A DNA stretch of 64,000 nucleotides from Bacillota bacterium (GCA_023397475.1 JAEWUD010000022.1:186001-250000), one strand, 5' to 3'. Shown: positions 27,543 to 37,593, numbered from the stretch's first letter. Notes: generated by a model from the sequence alone, not told the origin. Numbers and translations are program-made.

Positions 27543-27974
27543 TTACGGCGCATCCTTAACATATTCACCGTATACATAATATCCGTCACTCATCTTGTAC
27601 CAGTTTGTATCCGTCTTGGCAATAACAGAAATTGCCATCCCGTCCGTCAAGGCAGAAACCTGAGCGTATTCCGTACCGGGACCGTTGCGTACCTTCAAGA
27701 AACCGTCCTTCAAATCGACATACTTGGTAACCGCCGGATCTATCGCAGTTTCTGTCCATGTTACTTCACGGGTATTCTGTGTAAAGGAACTATCGATTGT
27801 AATGACATTGGGTGCTGTCGTCGTGGCTACCGTTGTGGGTACCGTAGCCACCGCAGTCTCTGTCGTTGAAGGCGCCGTTGTATCCGTCGGCTCAGTGCCC
27901 CCGCAACCAGAGAGTGCGGTTGTTATAATGATTAACACCGTAAGTATCGCAAGCATCCGTTGTTTCTTGATCAT
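27543..27974 (-). CDS. SH3-domain lipoprotein
   Basis: A 143-residue secreted lipoprotein. The signal peptide ends in the lipobox TALSGC. A Thr/Ala/Val-rich linker (about 28-55) leads to a bacterial SH3 domain (about 80-140) with LKVRNGPGTEYAQVS and NWYKMSDGYYVYGEYV, the pattern that binds cell-wall peptide. GGAGG precedes the ATG. It stands alone between tRNA genes and a GNAT gene. Confidence 0.85.
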   Translation of the reverse strand: MIKKQRMLAILTVLIIITTALSGCGGTEPTDTTAPSTTETAVATVPTTVATTTAPNVITIDSSFTQNTREVTWTETAIDPAVTKYVDLKDGFLKVRNGPGTEYAQVSALTDGMAISVIAKTDTNWYKMSDGYYVYGEYVKDAP

Positions 27975-28007
27975 TCGTACGTCCTCCCGATCCTCTATGC
28001 ATTCGTT

Positions 28008-28037
28008 AATAAACCGGATCTACCGGCAAAATGTCAA
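28008..28037 (-). promoter_or_regulatory. candidate promoter of the SH3 lipoprotein gene
   Basis: On the minus strand TTGACA (28032-28037) and TTTATT (28008-28013) are 18 bases apart. Just upstream is an inverted repeat TTAGAA (28043-28048)/TTCTAA (28064-28069). Confidence 0.4.
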
Positions 28038-28105
28038 ACACTTTAGAATAATTATACCCCTTGTTCTAATCATACCATATTACTTTTTTATTAATCCTGT
28101 GATTC

Positions 28106-28723
28106 TTACGAATGGTACATCTCCGGCAAATGACATAGATCCGGTTCATTCAGCAGAGCGTAGATCTCGTGATCCTCCCAACGTCCGGCAATGCACATAT
28201 ACCGCTCGTTTCTTCCCTGCAGACGAAAACCCAGTGCGGATACTGTGCTTTTGGAAGCAAGATTCGACGGCATGATATCGGCCTGAATCCGATGTAGCTT
28301 CTGTTCATTGAACATATATGCGCACCCTGAAGCAAGCGCTTCTCTCATATATCCGTTACCTGTCATCTCCTCATCCAGATGATACCCGACAAGACATGAG
28401 CAAAGTGCGCCACGGATAATATTTGAGAAGGATAGTCGGCCAATTACACGGTCGGGATGCTCTCGAGTATAGATCCAGAATGGGAACGCCGTTTGCGAAT
28501 AGAACTTCGTAAGATCCGACCGGATATATTCTCTCTGTTCTCTTGCAGTGAAATAATCTTCTTCGTGAAGCTGATGAAAGGGGGCGTGAAACGATCGATT
28601 CTTACGAAGATAGCCCGCGATTGCATTCGCCTCCGACGGACGAACGATCCGCAGAATCAGCCTTTCGGTTTCGATTGAGAATACCTCTTTCGGATGAGGT
28701 TTTCGAACAAAGCCACGCATCAT
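28106..28723 (-). CDS. GNAT family N-acetyltransferase (RimJ/RimL-like)
   Basis: A 205-residue acetyltransferase. The opening FSIETERLILRIVRPSEA, the middle VGYHLDEEMTGNGYMREAL (acetyl-CoA loop) and LHRIQADIMPSNLASKSTVSALGF match the RimJ/RimL-type enzymes that acetylate protein N termini or small amines. AGGAG lies five bases ahead of the paired ATG codons at 28723/28720; a longer frame to 28759 has no site. Substrate unknown. Confidence 0.86.
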   Translation of the reverse strand: MMRGFVRKPHPKEVFSIETERLILRIVRPSEANAIAGYLRKNRSFHAPFHQLHEEDYFTAREQREYIRSDLTKFYSQTAFPFWIYTREHPDRVIGRLSFSNIIRGALCSCLVGYHLDEEMTGNGYMREALASGCAYMFNEQKLHRIQADIMPSNLASKSTVSALGFRLQGRNERYMCIAGRWEDHEIYALLNEPDLCHLPEMYHS

Positions 28724-28747
28724 TTTTTCTCCTAACATTACATTCGG

Positions 28748-28756
28748 ATTATAGCA
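28748..28756 (-). promoter_or_regulatory. extended -10 promoter of the GNAT gene
   Basis: On the minus strand TGCTATAAT lies about 25 bases ahead of the GNAT start. On the plus strand a separate TATAAT at 28800-28805 may serve nadE. Confidence 0.45.
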
Positions 28757-28863
28757 CATGGTCCATTTTCTGAAATGATTTAAGCGATCCCAAATGATGT
28801 ATAATGAAAAAAAACGCTTGCGTTACCTTTGATCCATTTAGCGAAAAGCGGAAAGAGTACATC

Positions 28864-30771
28864 ATGAACTACGGTTTTTTTCGCGTCGGTGCCTATACAC
28901 CGAAGTTGCGCGTCGCAGATCCGGCTTACAATGCCGAGAGAATTCTGGAGGCCCTAACCTACTGCCATGAACAGAATGTCGGTTTTGTGGCTTTCCCGGA
29001 GCTTTCTCTGACCGGATATACATGCCAGGATCTCTTCTTCTCACACACGCTCCGATCCGCCGCCGAGAAAGCTCTGCTTACGCTCATCGACGCGTCTTCG
29101 AATTTATCTCCGATCTTTGTCGTCGGCCTTCCTATCGAGCACAGAAACAAGTTGTACAATTGCGCGGCCGTTGTGCATGGGGGCGTTCTCTACGGATTTG
29201 TTCCGAAGATTCACCTTCCGAACTATGGCGAATTCTATGAACGTCGTCATTTTGCGTCCGGCCCTTCACGAGGCGAGGTTCTTTTCGCGGGTCGAACCTA
29301 CCCCTTCGGCACGAATCAGATTTTCACAATCAAGGACATGCCCGAGTTCCGATTATGCGTAGAAATTTGTGAGGATCTCTGGGTACCTTCACCACCGTCC
29401 GCCAGACACGCGGTTGCCGGGGCGACAGTCATTGCTAACTTGTCCGCAAGCGACGAGACGGTTATGAAGGAATCCTACCGGAGACTTCTGGTCTCTTCGC
29501 AATCCGCACGCCTTATTGCGACTTATATTTACGCTGATGCGGGGCTGGGAGAATCTACGACAGATATGGTTTTCGCCGGCCATAATCTCATAGCAGAGAA
29601 CGGAAGAATGCTTGCGGAATCCAAGTTATTCTCCGATGGACTGGTCGCGGCGGATACCGATTTGCAGCTCCTGTGTCAGGAGAGAATCCATCAGTCCACT
29701 TTCCCTGATCAGGTGACGGAGGATGGTGATGATTATCTTTATCATGAGATTCCGTATATTCCGCGAGATACTGATCTTTTGCGCGACATATCTCCCTATC
29801 CGTTTGTTCCGTCAGATCCGACGGAGCGCAACCGTCGTTGCGAGGAGATCCTGTCCATACAGGCCAGCGGTCTTGCGAAGCGTTTGTCTCATACCGGCTG
29901 CAAAAATGTTGTCATCGGTATGTCGGGAGGTCTGGATTCCACATTAGCGGCACTTGTTTGTACAAGAGCCTTTGAGAAGCTGGAATTACCTCTTGAAGGA
30001 ATCATTGCGGTGACGATGCCGGGATTTGGAACGACGGATCGTACGTACCGGAATGCTGTGATGTTGGCGAAGGCCTTTGGAGCAACACTTCGAGAGATTT
30101 CGATCAGCGATGCTGTTCTTCTTCATTTTCGCGATATCGGTCATGATCCGACTGTGTTGGATATCACCTATGAGAACAGCCAGGCCCGGGAGAGAACGCA
30201 GATTCTTATGGATCTTGCGAACCAGGTCGGCGGTCTGGTGATCGGTACCGGAGATTTGTCTGAACTTGCCCTGGGATGGGCGACATATAATGGCGATCAT
30301 ATGTCCATGTATGCCGTGAACAGCTCGATTCCCAAGACATTGGTGCGCTATCTTGTCGGTTACGCGGCGACTATCTCGACCCCTTCCGTAGCTGCTGTCC
30401 TCATGGATGTCCTGGATACGCCGGTGAGTCCGGAGCTTCTTCCTCACGATGACGGACGCATTACGCAGGTAACGGAGGATATCGTAGGTCCCTACGCTCT
30501 TCATGATTTCTTCCTCTATTACCTCATGCGCTACGGGTTCTCTCCCGAAAAGATCCTCTATCTGGCTTGCGCCGCCTTTGACGGAGAATACGACAAGGAT
30601 TTTATACAGAAATGGCTCAAGATCTTCATTCGCCGCTTCTTCTCGCAACAGTTCAAACGGTCCTGCCTTCCCGACGGTCCGAAGGTCGGTTCGGTTACCC
30701 TATCTCCGAGAAGCGATTGGAGAATGCCAAGCGACGCCTCTGTCTTTGCATGGCTGGATTCCTTACAATAA
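28864..30771 (+). CDS. nadE: glutamine-dependent NAD+ synthetase
   Basis: A 635-residue two-domain enzyme that makes NAD from nicotinate adenine dinucleotide with ammonia drawn from glutamine. The N-terminal nitrilase domain has the Glu-Lys-Cys triad in FPELSLTGY (Glu46), PKIHLPNYGEFYE and CVEICEDLW. The synthetase domain has the ATP loop IGMSGGLDST and GTGDLSELALGW. I start at ATG 28864, with GGAAAG ahead, because the longer frame to 28804 begins inside a probable -10 (TATAAT, 28800-28805). It is transcribed alone. Confidence 0.95.
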   Translation: MNYGFFRVGAYTPKLRVADPAYNAERILEALTYCHEQNVGFVAFPELSLTGYTCQDLFFSHTLRSAAEKALLTLIDASSNLSPIFVVGLPIEHRNKLYNCAAVVHGGVLYGFVPKIHLPNYGEFYERRHFASGPSRGEVLFAGRTYPFGTNQIFTIKDMPEFRLCVEICEDLWVPSPPSARHAVAGATVIANLSASDETVMKESYRRLLVSSQSARLIATYIYADAGLGESTTDMVFAGHNLIAENGRMLAESKLFSDGLVAADTDLQLLCQERIHQSTFPDQVTEDGDDYLYHEIPYIPRDTDLLRDISPYPFVPSDPTERNRRCEEILSIQASGLAKRLSHTGCKNVVIGMSGGLDSTLAALVCTRAFEKLELPLEGIIAVTMPGFGTTDRTYRNAVMLAKAFGATLREISISDAVLLHFRDIGHDPTVLDITYENSQARERTQILMDLANQVGGLVIGTGDLSELALGWATYNGDHMSMYAVNSSIPKTLVRYLVGYAATISTPSVAAVLMDVLDTPVSPELLPHDDGRITQVTEDIVGPYALHDFFLYYLMRYGFSPEKILYLACAAFDGEYDKDFIQKWLKIFIRRFFSQQFKRSCLPDGPKVGSVTLSPRSDWRMPSDASVFAWLDSLQ

Positions 30772-30801
30772 CCTTGATTTCAACTTTCAATTTACGGTAT
30801 T

Positions 30802-30835
30802 AAGCCCTCAATGCTTCGAAAAGTATTGAGGGCTT
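30802..30835. terminator. long hairpin between nadE and the cohesin gene
   Basis: A 15-pair stem starting AAGCCCTCAAT and ending ATTGAGGGCTT closes on the loop CGAA. It lies between convergent genes and can serve both; U-runs are weak on each side. Confidence 0.65.
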
Positions 30836-30852
30836 CACTTCGTACTTATAGA

Positions 30853-32817
30853 TCATCCTTCGTCCGGATCTCCGAACATCGGACGCTGTCTTGTATCTTG
30901 CACGGGATCACCGAATAACGGCACCTGACTTCCCGGACGCAAGGGTTTATTCTGTAGTTCTTCCTTGCCGACCGAACTCGTGCCATGAATATCGGGAATG
31001 TCCAGCACGGGAGAGTTTGCCTTTCTTGAGGATGTTCTCTGATGGTTCTCCGGTCCGAGCAATACTCTCGGTACGACTTTACCTTCCTTCGTCTCGTAAA
31101 CATAAGAATCTCGCGATGTTTGACCTCGTGGCCCGTTATCAGTGGGATCTGCCTCATCCGGCTCGTGAAAAGATGTATAGGTTCCCGTATCTTCTTCATA
31201 CGATCGTTGTTCACGAGATTTTGTGAAAACGATCGGACGATATTCCGGAACTTTCGGTTCCTCCTCAGGTTCCTCATCTTCGAAATCATCGGAATAAGAC
31301 ATTTTACGTTGTCGTATGACAAGCGTGATAACTGCGATGAGTAGAGCAAGGCAAAGAATGATGGGTATATAAACAACGAGGATCATCGGATCACGAAAAT
31401 TCGTAAGTTGTGATAATGTGATCGTTCCTGCTGGCGGCGTAATATCAGGAATCAGAATCTCAGGAGATGATTCGGACGCAGGAACATCTGTAATCGTTGC
31501 CGGAGTTGTCGTGACGGGTGTCGGGGATATCGTAGGAGTCGGCGTCGGATCCAGAAGGATAACTTCACCGCGATACGGAATCAACATCCCGTCGATCGTA
31601 TCAAACAGGTAAAAATCTGAGATGCCATCTGCATCCATCAGATATAGCAAGATCTGTTTGGATTCCGGATCGCTAATCGGTCGATAGGCTGTAATCTCTG
31701 TCTTCTCCATCAAATAACGAAATGATTCATATCCCTTCGGGATCATCTGACTCGGCGCCGCTGTGCAAAGTGAATAATCCATTGCCGGCAATTTCATCTC
31801 ATAGTATGGATAAAAGGCCTCTTGTTTTGGATCATACGAGAAGAAATGCACTCCGGCATCATCGGCAAGCATAACCAAATACAACGAAACTGCGTCTACA
31901 GCATCTCCGAATGTTCGAACAAGAACCGGAATCGGAGATGTCTTATAGGATTGAGTTGCCGCAACAAATCCCGTGGGAATCGGATCGCTTGTGCCGGGTG
32001 TGAGTATCGTGAATGTTTTACCACCAAACTCAACGAGCGGAAGCGGTGCCACCGTCGGTGTCGGCGTCGCGGTAGGTCCGTCTGCTTTCGTAACCGTAAT
32101 GGTGTAGACGCGCGTAGATCCGTCCTCTGCCGTGACCGTAATCTTTACTGTGTTGACTCCCGCGACAAGTTTATTCTGAACACCGTTTAGGGTAACTTTG
32201 GCCTTAGCGTCTTTGACCTGCGCGCTGACAGTGATTTTCTGTTGAGAGGAATCGACTTTCGCTGTGTAATCATAAACGTTTTCGGCAAAGGCCGGGGTCA
32301 GGGTTCCGGGAGATACGGAAAGTGATTTAAGAGATTTTTCGGACGACTTGGGTACGGGATTCTTAACACTCAGGGAAACGGATGACCCGGTTACGTCGAT
32401 GTCGTTTCCGTTCATGTCTCCGAGTCCGTCGAGAGAAATCGTTACCGATGTATCTCCGACCGCGAGGCAGGAGAAGGTTGCGACGACGAGAACCGAACCA
32501 CCCGGTATCGTCGCCTCATAATCGAGAAACTTGACACCGGAGGACTGGAAGTTCTTGGAGGTATAATTACCTGACGATATGCCGTCAAGCGCAAGAATTT
32601 TCGAATCATATTGAACAGAGCCGTTAAACCCCGCATAGGGACCGGCTCCGGAAACTGTGGCGCTTACAGTGACCTTGCCTCCGACTTCGGAATTTCCCGA
32701 TAATGACACGCTAATTGTCTCCTGCGCCGACAAATCAGCCCCTGTGAATGCCGAGAGAAATACAATTACTCCCGCCAGAACACATGTCACTTTAGATAGA
32801 TATTTGAATTTATTCAT
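30853..32817 (-). CDS. membrane-anchored cohesin and cadherin-like domain protein
   Basis: A 654-residue surface protein. Signal peptide 1-31; a cohesin domain at 34-152 (for example FNGSVQYDSKILALDGI); a cadherin-like beta-sandwich at 162-244 ending VYTITVTKA; a Pro/Thr linker; an unassigned domain at about 260-430; a second Pro/Thr linker; one membrane helix near 485-507; and a cytoplasmic tail of about 145 charged residues. Cohesins bind dockerins with calcium. The next gene upstream encodes a glucosaminidase with a dockerin, so this may be its anchor. The ATG at 32817 has GAGGTG ahead; a longer frame overlaps the previous gene. Confidence 0.85.
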   Translation of the reverse strand: MNKFKYLSKVTCVLAGVIVFLSAFTGADLSAQETISVSLSGNSEVGGKVTVSATVSGAGPYAGFNGSVQYDSKILALDGISSGNYTSKNFQSSGVKFLDYEATIPGGSVLVVATFSCLAVGDTSVTISLDGLGDMNGNDIDVTGSSVSLSVKNPVPKSSEKSLKSLSVSPGTLTPAFAENVYDYTAKVDSSQQKITVSAQVKDAKAKVTLNGVQNKLVAGVNTVKITVTAEDGSTRVYTITVTKADGPTATPTPTVAPLPLVEFGGKTFTILTPGTSDPIPTGFVAATQSYKTSPIPVLVRTFGDAVDAVSLYLVMLADDAGVHFFSYDPKQEAFYPYYEMKLPAMDYSLCTAAPSQMIPKGYESFRYLMEKTEITAYRPISDPESKQILLYLMDADGISDFYLFDTIDGMLIPYRGEVILLDPTPTPTISPTPVTTTPATITDVPASESSPEILIPDITPPAGTITLSQLTNFRDPMILVVYIPIILCLALLIAVITLVIRQRKMSYSDDFEDEEPEEEPKVPEYRPIVFTKSREQRSYEEDTGTYTSFHEPDEADPTDNGPRGQTSRDSYVYETKEGKVVPRVLLGPENHQRTSSRKANSPVLDIPDIHGTSSVGKEELQNKPLRPGSQVPLFGDPVQDTRQRPMFGDPDEG

Positions 32818-32827
32818 CGTATTCACC

Positions 32828-34936
32828 TCATGTTTGAGAGATTGTCGTCTGTCCAAGAATATGTCGGGCAATGACGGTTAAATCGGAGGATGTTGTCTTT
32901 CCGTCATGATTAGCATCAGCAGCATAGAGTCCTGCTCCGGAAATCGGGGTAACTGAAAGTATATGTCGGCATATAACGGTGAGATCAGAAGAAGAAATCT
33001 TTCCGTCACCGTTTGAATCGCCAAAAATAACAACAACAAATTCATAGGAAAGGACATTGTCCTTATTCATAATCCGTATGCGATCACCGGTTATAGCGGC
33101 GCGTTTAAAATCGGATACCGGATTGCCGGCAGAATCACAGTAGACCATAGTGGCACCGTTCTTAAGTTCAAACATAGGTGCTAGTGATTCGATTGTCGTG
33201 CCCGGTAGCATTCCTGAGATGGTCTGTTCTTGTGTTATACGTAGAGAAGTCGCGAAAAGATCCTCTCCGGCTGCCGGGTTCCGTATAATGGTCAAGGTAT
33301 AGGTCTTCACTGCCCCGCTTTGCGCTGTGACGGTAATCGGAAATACATTCTCCCCCTGAGTAAGCGTCACCGTACCGGCGCCGCGCACCACGGAGGTCTT
33401 GGCCACGGGATTCGCGGTAATATCTGCCGTCGACACATGATAGGGAACAATCAAGGAGTATGCTTCATCGCTGTCCGGCGAGAAAGACGGGGTTATTGAA
33501 TAACCGGACACAGAAAGCGAAGAGAGAAATACATTTGCGTTACCGGTCTTCGCGGGTTGAGGTACTGCGATTTCAGGCATCTGCCCATAAATAGGAATAC
33601 AAAAGGTAAGTGACGCATCCAACAAGCCGGACTTCGCATACGCTTTGTAGAGTGTTGACGCTTCACCCGTCATCGCTTGGATATTTGTCATGTACTGATG
33701 TCCGAAATATCCGTTACCTCCATCCGTTACGTCAAATTTCTGGAAATATGGCGTATATTGACCTTTGGAGATATAGGTTCCCGAAATATATACAGCACCG
33801 CCGACAATGGAACGGTACGGTGAGTTCCAGGGAATCGAGTAAAGAGTCATCTGGTCGGCGGGCATCTGATATTTCGCCGGATTATTCGTACCGAATTTCG
33901 CGAACGTGAGTCCAAGAATCACCGGATCTGCAGATGATGCGGCTCCGATATTGTAGAAATTATAAAGCCCCTCATAGCCGGCCTCGCTTCCCGACGTCGA
34001 GCGACTTCCGGATGCTGATACCTCTTGAATTACCCGTGATACAAGTTGATACGGACTCGATCCGCTTAATTCCGCAGCCTTCATAAATGTCTGCGCATAA
34101 CTGATATCCGTTCCGGACGGGTCCTTAATGATACTCTTGTCCATGAATGTTCCGGCAAGAACCTTCTGAACCGCTTCCGTAGACTGGGTCGCCGGATCAT
34201 AAGCAAGGCTCAGAAACTGAAAAACATACGTCTCTCCGAGGAAATTTCTTGGATCGAGATAATATGCGACAACATCGCGGGAAGCGTTCACCCACGTCTG
34301 CCCGTCATACGGTGTATAAACATTCGTTAGTGGATTGTAACAACCGGGAGCCGTAGATTTCCACGAATCGTCCGCCGAAGAAGAAATCAGGGATCGTCCG
34401 ATCTTGGTTTCTTCATTTAGGACGGTGTTCCAGTCATGAGGAACCGACACAGCGACAAACTTCCAGTTGGGATGAAGCTCATGTAGTGAGCGCAACCCAT
34501 TCTTATAAGATTCTGGAAAATTCTTAATCTGTTCCTCAAATGTCGGATCACTATTGATCGGATCCTTCTGAACAAATCCGCTGACGATATATCCTTCTTT
34601 CTCGGTACCTCCGATAACCGCCCGGATCTTATACCAGGAATTATATCCGTTCGGATCTCCGGTAATCGATACGGATTCGAGAACCAGAATACGATCCTTG
34701 TTCACCAACGCGCCGATGACCGTTGACCGGGTTCCCGGCTCGGAGCGAACATTGGCGGAAGAGACGATAACGGAGGCATTCGCCGTGAATTCGGCATTAA
34801 CGTTATTTATCGAAAAGACCTGCATGGACAAAACAGTTGAGACAAAAATCAGGATCGCGAAAAAAGCATACCGCAAAGATATGCCGGCCGAATGCTTTCT
34901 CGTTGTCCGACAAAATACCAATGATTGCAAAGACAT
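32828..34936 (-). CDS. secreted glucosaminidase with SH3, cadherin-like and dockerin modules
   Basis: A 702-residue secreted protein. Signal segment 20-48; SH3 domain about 53-124 (SANVRSEPGTRST); an FPESY-HPNW region and glucosaminidase (GH73-like) domain about 130-450 with likely catalytic Glu305 in RVIQEVS; cadherin-like sandwich 468-553; and a dockerin at 638-698 made of two calcium repeats, GDSNGDGKISSSDL and ADANHDGKTTSSDL, each followed by RHIL. By family it cleaves between GlcNAc and MurNAc in cell wall. AAGGAG precedes the ATG. It lies 10 bases ahead of the cohesin gene, so the two are surely cotranscribed. Confidence 0.9.
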   Translation of the reverse strand: MSLQSLVFCRTTRKHSAGISLRYAFFAILIFVSTVLSMQVFSINNVNAEFTANASVIVSSANVRSEPGTRSTVIGALVNKDRILVLESVSITGDPNGYNSWYKIRAVIGGTEKEGYIVSGFVQKDPINSDPTFEEQIKNFPESYKNGLRSLHELHPNWKFVAVSVPHDWNTVLNEETKIGRSLISSSADDSWKSTAPGCYNPLTNVYTPYDGQTWVNASRDVVAYYLDPRNFLGETYVFQFLSLAYDPATQSTEAVQKVLAGTFMDKSIIKDPSGTDISYAQTFMKAAELSGSSPYQLVSRVIQEVSASGSRSTSGSEAGYEGLYNFYNIGAASSADPVILGLTFAKFGTNNPAKYQMPADQMTLYSIPWNSPYRSIVGGAVYISGTYISKGQYTPYFQKFDVTDGGNGYFGHQYMTNIQAMTGEASTLYKAYAKSGLLDASLTFCIPIYGQMPEIAVPQPAKTGNANVFLSSLSVSGYSITPSFSPDSDEAYSLIVPYHVSTADITANPVAKTSVVRGAGTVTLTQGENVFPITVTAQSGAVKTYTLTIIRNPAAGEDLFATSLRITQEQTISGMLPGTTIESLAPMFELKNGATMVYCDSAGNPVSDFKRAAITGDRIRIMNKDNVLSYEFVVVIFGDSNGDGKISSSDLTVICRHILSVTPISGAGLYAADANHDGKTTSSDLTVIARHILGQTTISQT

Positions 34937-35078
34937 CCGACGCGCTCCTTCATGCAGAACGATCTATGTCTTTATCATAACAACTTCGTCTGACAGCACC
35001 GTTACACAACGTTTGCAATACCGCTCATTCGTTGAATATTCGGCGTCAAAGAGGGGTTTTCTTGAAAAATTCAAGCTA

Positions 35079-37496
35079 TTACGTTGCCCTAATCTGATAA
35101 CGTTCACATAGTCCGGCAAATTCCTGTGAATAGACAAATCCGTAGAGTACGCTCTCGCGGCTCTGACCAGCGTTAAGAAGAGAGATCCAGTTCTGTTTGC
35201 CTGCCTCGTCGGGTTCCCGGTCAAAAAATGCACGATACATAATTCTTACGAATTCTTCGTTACCGGTTCCCTTTTTGACAAACTCCGGACTGAAGATAAA
35301 ACCATAGGCAACGTCAGAACCTGATCTCGAGCCACCCGAAAGCTGTGATACCCAATCATTGATTCCGACCGAATCCGGCATTCGCCCAAGACATTCTTTA
35401 TAGAATCGAGTGACAAACGCCGTGATTTCGGGATGAAGATCTGCAGGAGAAGACAACGTCAAGCTTCCCGGTGAAATCAGATAAGACTGGCACAGTTGAA
35501 CGAACTCCTGTGAGTTTGTGAAGCCGCGCAGTACATAAAAACGACTCATACCTGAAGAGAGCGCGTCCGTCCATGCTTGCTGACCCGAAGGATCAGGATC
35601 CCTCGCAAAAAATGCATGATACAGAATTCCGGTGAAACTCGCATCATCTAGACCCTTGCCAAGATATTCCGAGCTGAAAACAAAGCCATATGCGACATCG
35701 GCTCCGGTCTTGTTACCGTTAGCCAGAGCGACGGACCACGAACGCAATCCGGTAGGATCAGGCGTGCGGGACAAACAGAGCTCATAAAACCGCGTAACAA
35801 ACAAGTCGATCTTCTCATACGTCTTCTGATCGATCCATTTCGCGTACAAAGTCATATCCTGTGATACGGAATCTTTCGAGAAATCCCACAGGGTTGTGTA
35901 CGCAGAATCCTTAAACCAGCCGAGGAACACATATCCGGATCGCGTCGGATCCTGCGGTTTGGTGATAAGACTCATACGATTAACATAGGAAACCGGAATG
36001 GATGTACCTCCCTTGGAATCATACGACACCTTAACGGGAAGTATCTGACCATTCAAATCGACAACAATAAAACCCATCTGCCCCTGATAGGAAATCTGAT
36101 ACCACAAATTTCCATAGGTTGTGGATTCCCCTACGACAACATCCTCGATCATATAACTTGTTGATTTACTTGTTTTCCCAAGAATCGTAGCCGTCGCCGA
36201 AGCGGAGGCACGAATATTATACGTAACAGAATCGGACATTACGGGCAAACCGGGCAATCCAGGCAAAGCTGTCGATTGTTTGGAAGACGCCATGACATTG
36301 GGAAGTCCGCAAGGTTTTTGCGGCATGTCACGATATACGGGAATACGAAAAACAAATGGTTGATCGAGCATTCCGGCATTGGCATAGGCCGTATTATATC
36401 TCTGCCCTTCCGAATTCGCCGCCTGAACATTCTGCATATACTGATGCACGTATAGAATCGAAGGATCGCCGGAAACCGCAAACTTCTGGAAATACATCGT
36501 GTCCTGGCCTTTGGCAATATAATTGCTCGCAATGTACTTCGCTCCACCGGTTACTGCCTTCTCCATAGAAGTCCACGGAAGATCGAAGCTCGCATTTGAA
36601 TTCATCGCATATTTAATGGCATTGATCCTTGCCCCGTCGATAACGGACGGATTGGGGACCGCGCCAATATTATAAACGTTATAATACCTTGCCGTAGGAA
36701 GGGGTATCGCAATCTGCGGATTGGATTGCAGACCGGCAAGCCAGGTCTCCTGCTGCTGGTTACGGGAAGGCAGAGCGAGCAGAGCCGCCAATTGTTCGGA
36801 CGGCGTCATGAAGCACGGGCTGATTCCGCCGGAAGTAAGCGGCGGATAGGAAGCACTCAAGTCTCCCCTCGCAGAATTCACGATTCCGTACGATGAGCTC
36901 TCACTTACCTCTTGTCGGATGCGTGATGCGAGAAAATACGCACTGCTATTCGAACTCTGCGCCGCTGTCAGCACATATGAGACCATGGAAAGAAGACCGG
37001 CATTGTCTTTGAATATCGCGCGAACTCCGGCTTCATTCTGTGTCGCAGCGTCATAGGATAACTTCTCGAACTGGAATATCGCCTTCTCCGTCAGAAAATT
37101 TCTGGGATCCATGTAATAGGATAAGAGCAACGAAGACGCTGGAACCCATGTGGTTCCATCGTAGACCTTAAAACTGCGGATCCATGCACGGTTGCTGGAA
37201 TTAGGAATCAGATTCAAATCTTCTTTTTCGAGTTCCTTCTGAATGACAACCGGCCAAGAGTCCGTTATCGGTACGGCCTCGAAGATCCAGGAAGGATGGA
37301 GATTATGCAGAGCAATAAGGCTTGCTTGATAACTTTCCGGGAATGTAGCGAGTTGCTGTTCAAATGTCGTTGCTGCCGAAAGCTGTGTTTCAGCCGATAA
37401 TTGTATATATGAAAGATCAATACGAAGAAAGGAAAACATAGAAATAGATGTTATCAGCGCTACAATTGTCGCAATTGTTCTTGTCGTTCTTGTCAT
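35079..37496 (-). CDS. secreted glucosaminidase with SH3, InlB-type and DUF4214 repeats
   Basis: An 805-residue paralogue of the dockerin-bearing enzyme next door. Signal segment 8-35; FPESY-HPSW region from 52; glucosaminidase domain with likely catalytic Glu196 in SRIRQEVS and an insertion of about 55 residues after it; SH3 domain 423-484; an InlB/Flg_new-type repeat 488-554 (GYVFLGWF, LYAKW); and two DUF4214 units (about 563-672 and 693-803) sharing DVAYGFxFS and RDPDPSG-like turns. It lacks a dockerin. AGGAG precedes the ATG. DUF4214 is of unknown function and is common on secreted proteins. Confidence 0.88.
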   Translation of the reverse strand: MTRTTRTIATIVALITSISMFSFLRIDLSYIQLSAETQLSAATTFEQQLATFPESYQASLIALHNLHPSWIFEAVPITDSWPVVIQKELEKEDLNLIPNSSNRAWIRSFKVYDGTTWVPASSLLLSYYMDPRNFLTEKAIFQFEKLSYDAATQNEAGVRAIFKDNAGLLSMVSYVLTAAQSSNSSAYFLASRIRQEVSESSSYGIVNSARGDLSASYPPLTSGGISPCFMTPSEQLAALLALPSRNQQQETWLAGLQSNPQIAIPLPTARYYNVYNIGAVPNPSVIDGARINAIKYAMNSNASFDLPWTSMEKAVTGGAKYIASNYIAKGQDTMYFQKFAVSGDPSILYVHQYMQNVQAANSEGQRYNTAYANAGMLDQPFVFRIPVYRDMPQKPCGLPNVMASSKQSTALPGLPGLPVMSDSVTYNIRASASATATILGKTSKSTSYMIEDVVVGESTTYGNLWYQISYQGQMGFIVVDLNGQILPVKVSYDSKGGTSIPVSYVNRMSLITKPQDPTRSGYVFLGWFKDSAYTTLWDFSKDSVSQDMTLYAKWIDQKTYEKIDLFVTRFYELCLSRTPDPTGLRSWSVALANGNKTGADVAYGFVFSSEYLGKGLDDASFTGILYHAFFARDPDPSGQQAWTDALSSGMSRFYVLRGFTNSQEFVQLCQSYLISPGSLTLSSPADLHPEITAFVTRFYKECLGRMPDSVGINDWVSQLSGGSRSGSDVAYGFIFSPEFVKKGTGNEEFVRIMYRAFFDREPDEAGKQNWISLLNAGQSRESVLYGFVYSQEFAGLCERYQIRAT

Positions 37497-37593
37497 TTAT
37501 GTCTCCTATAGATTGCTGTACGTCAAGAGGATGCGAAAGCAATATCTACATTCTATCATAAGTACCGGAATCATGAAAAACCTCGATCATCGC

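Noticed and set aside
29986..30648. 220-codon minus-strand frame
   Set aside because: Antisense shadow of nadE; no start site or family signature.
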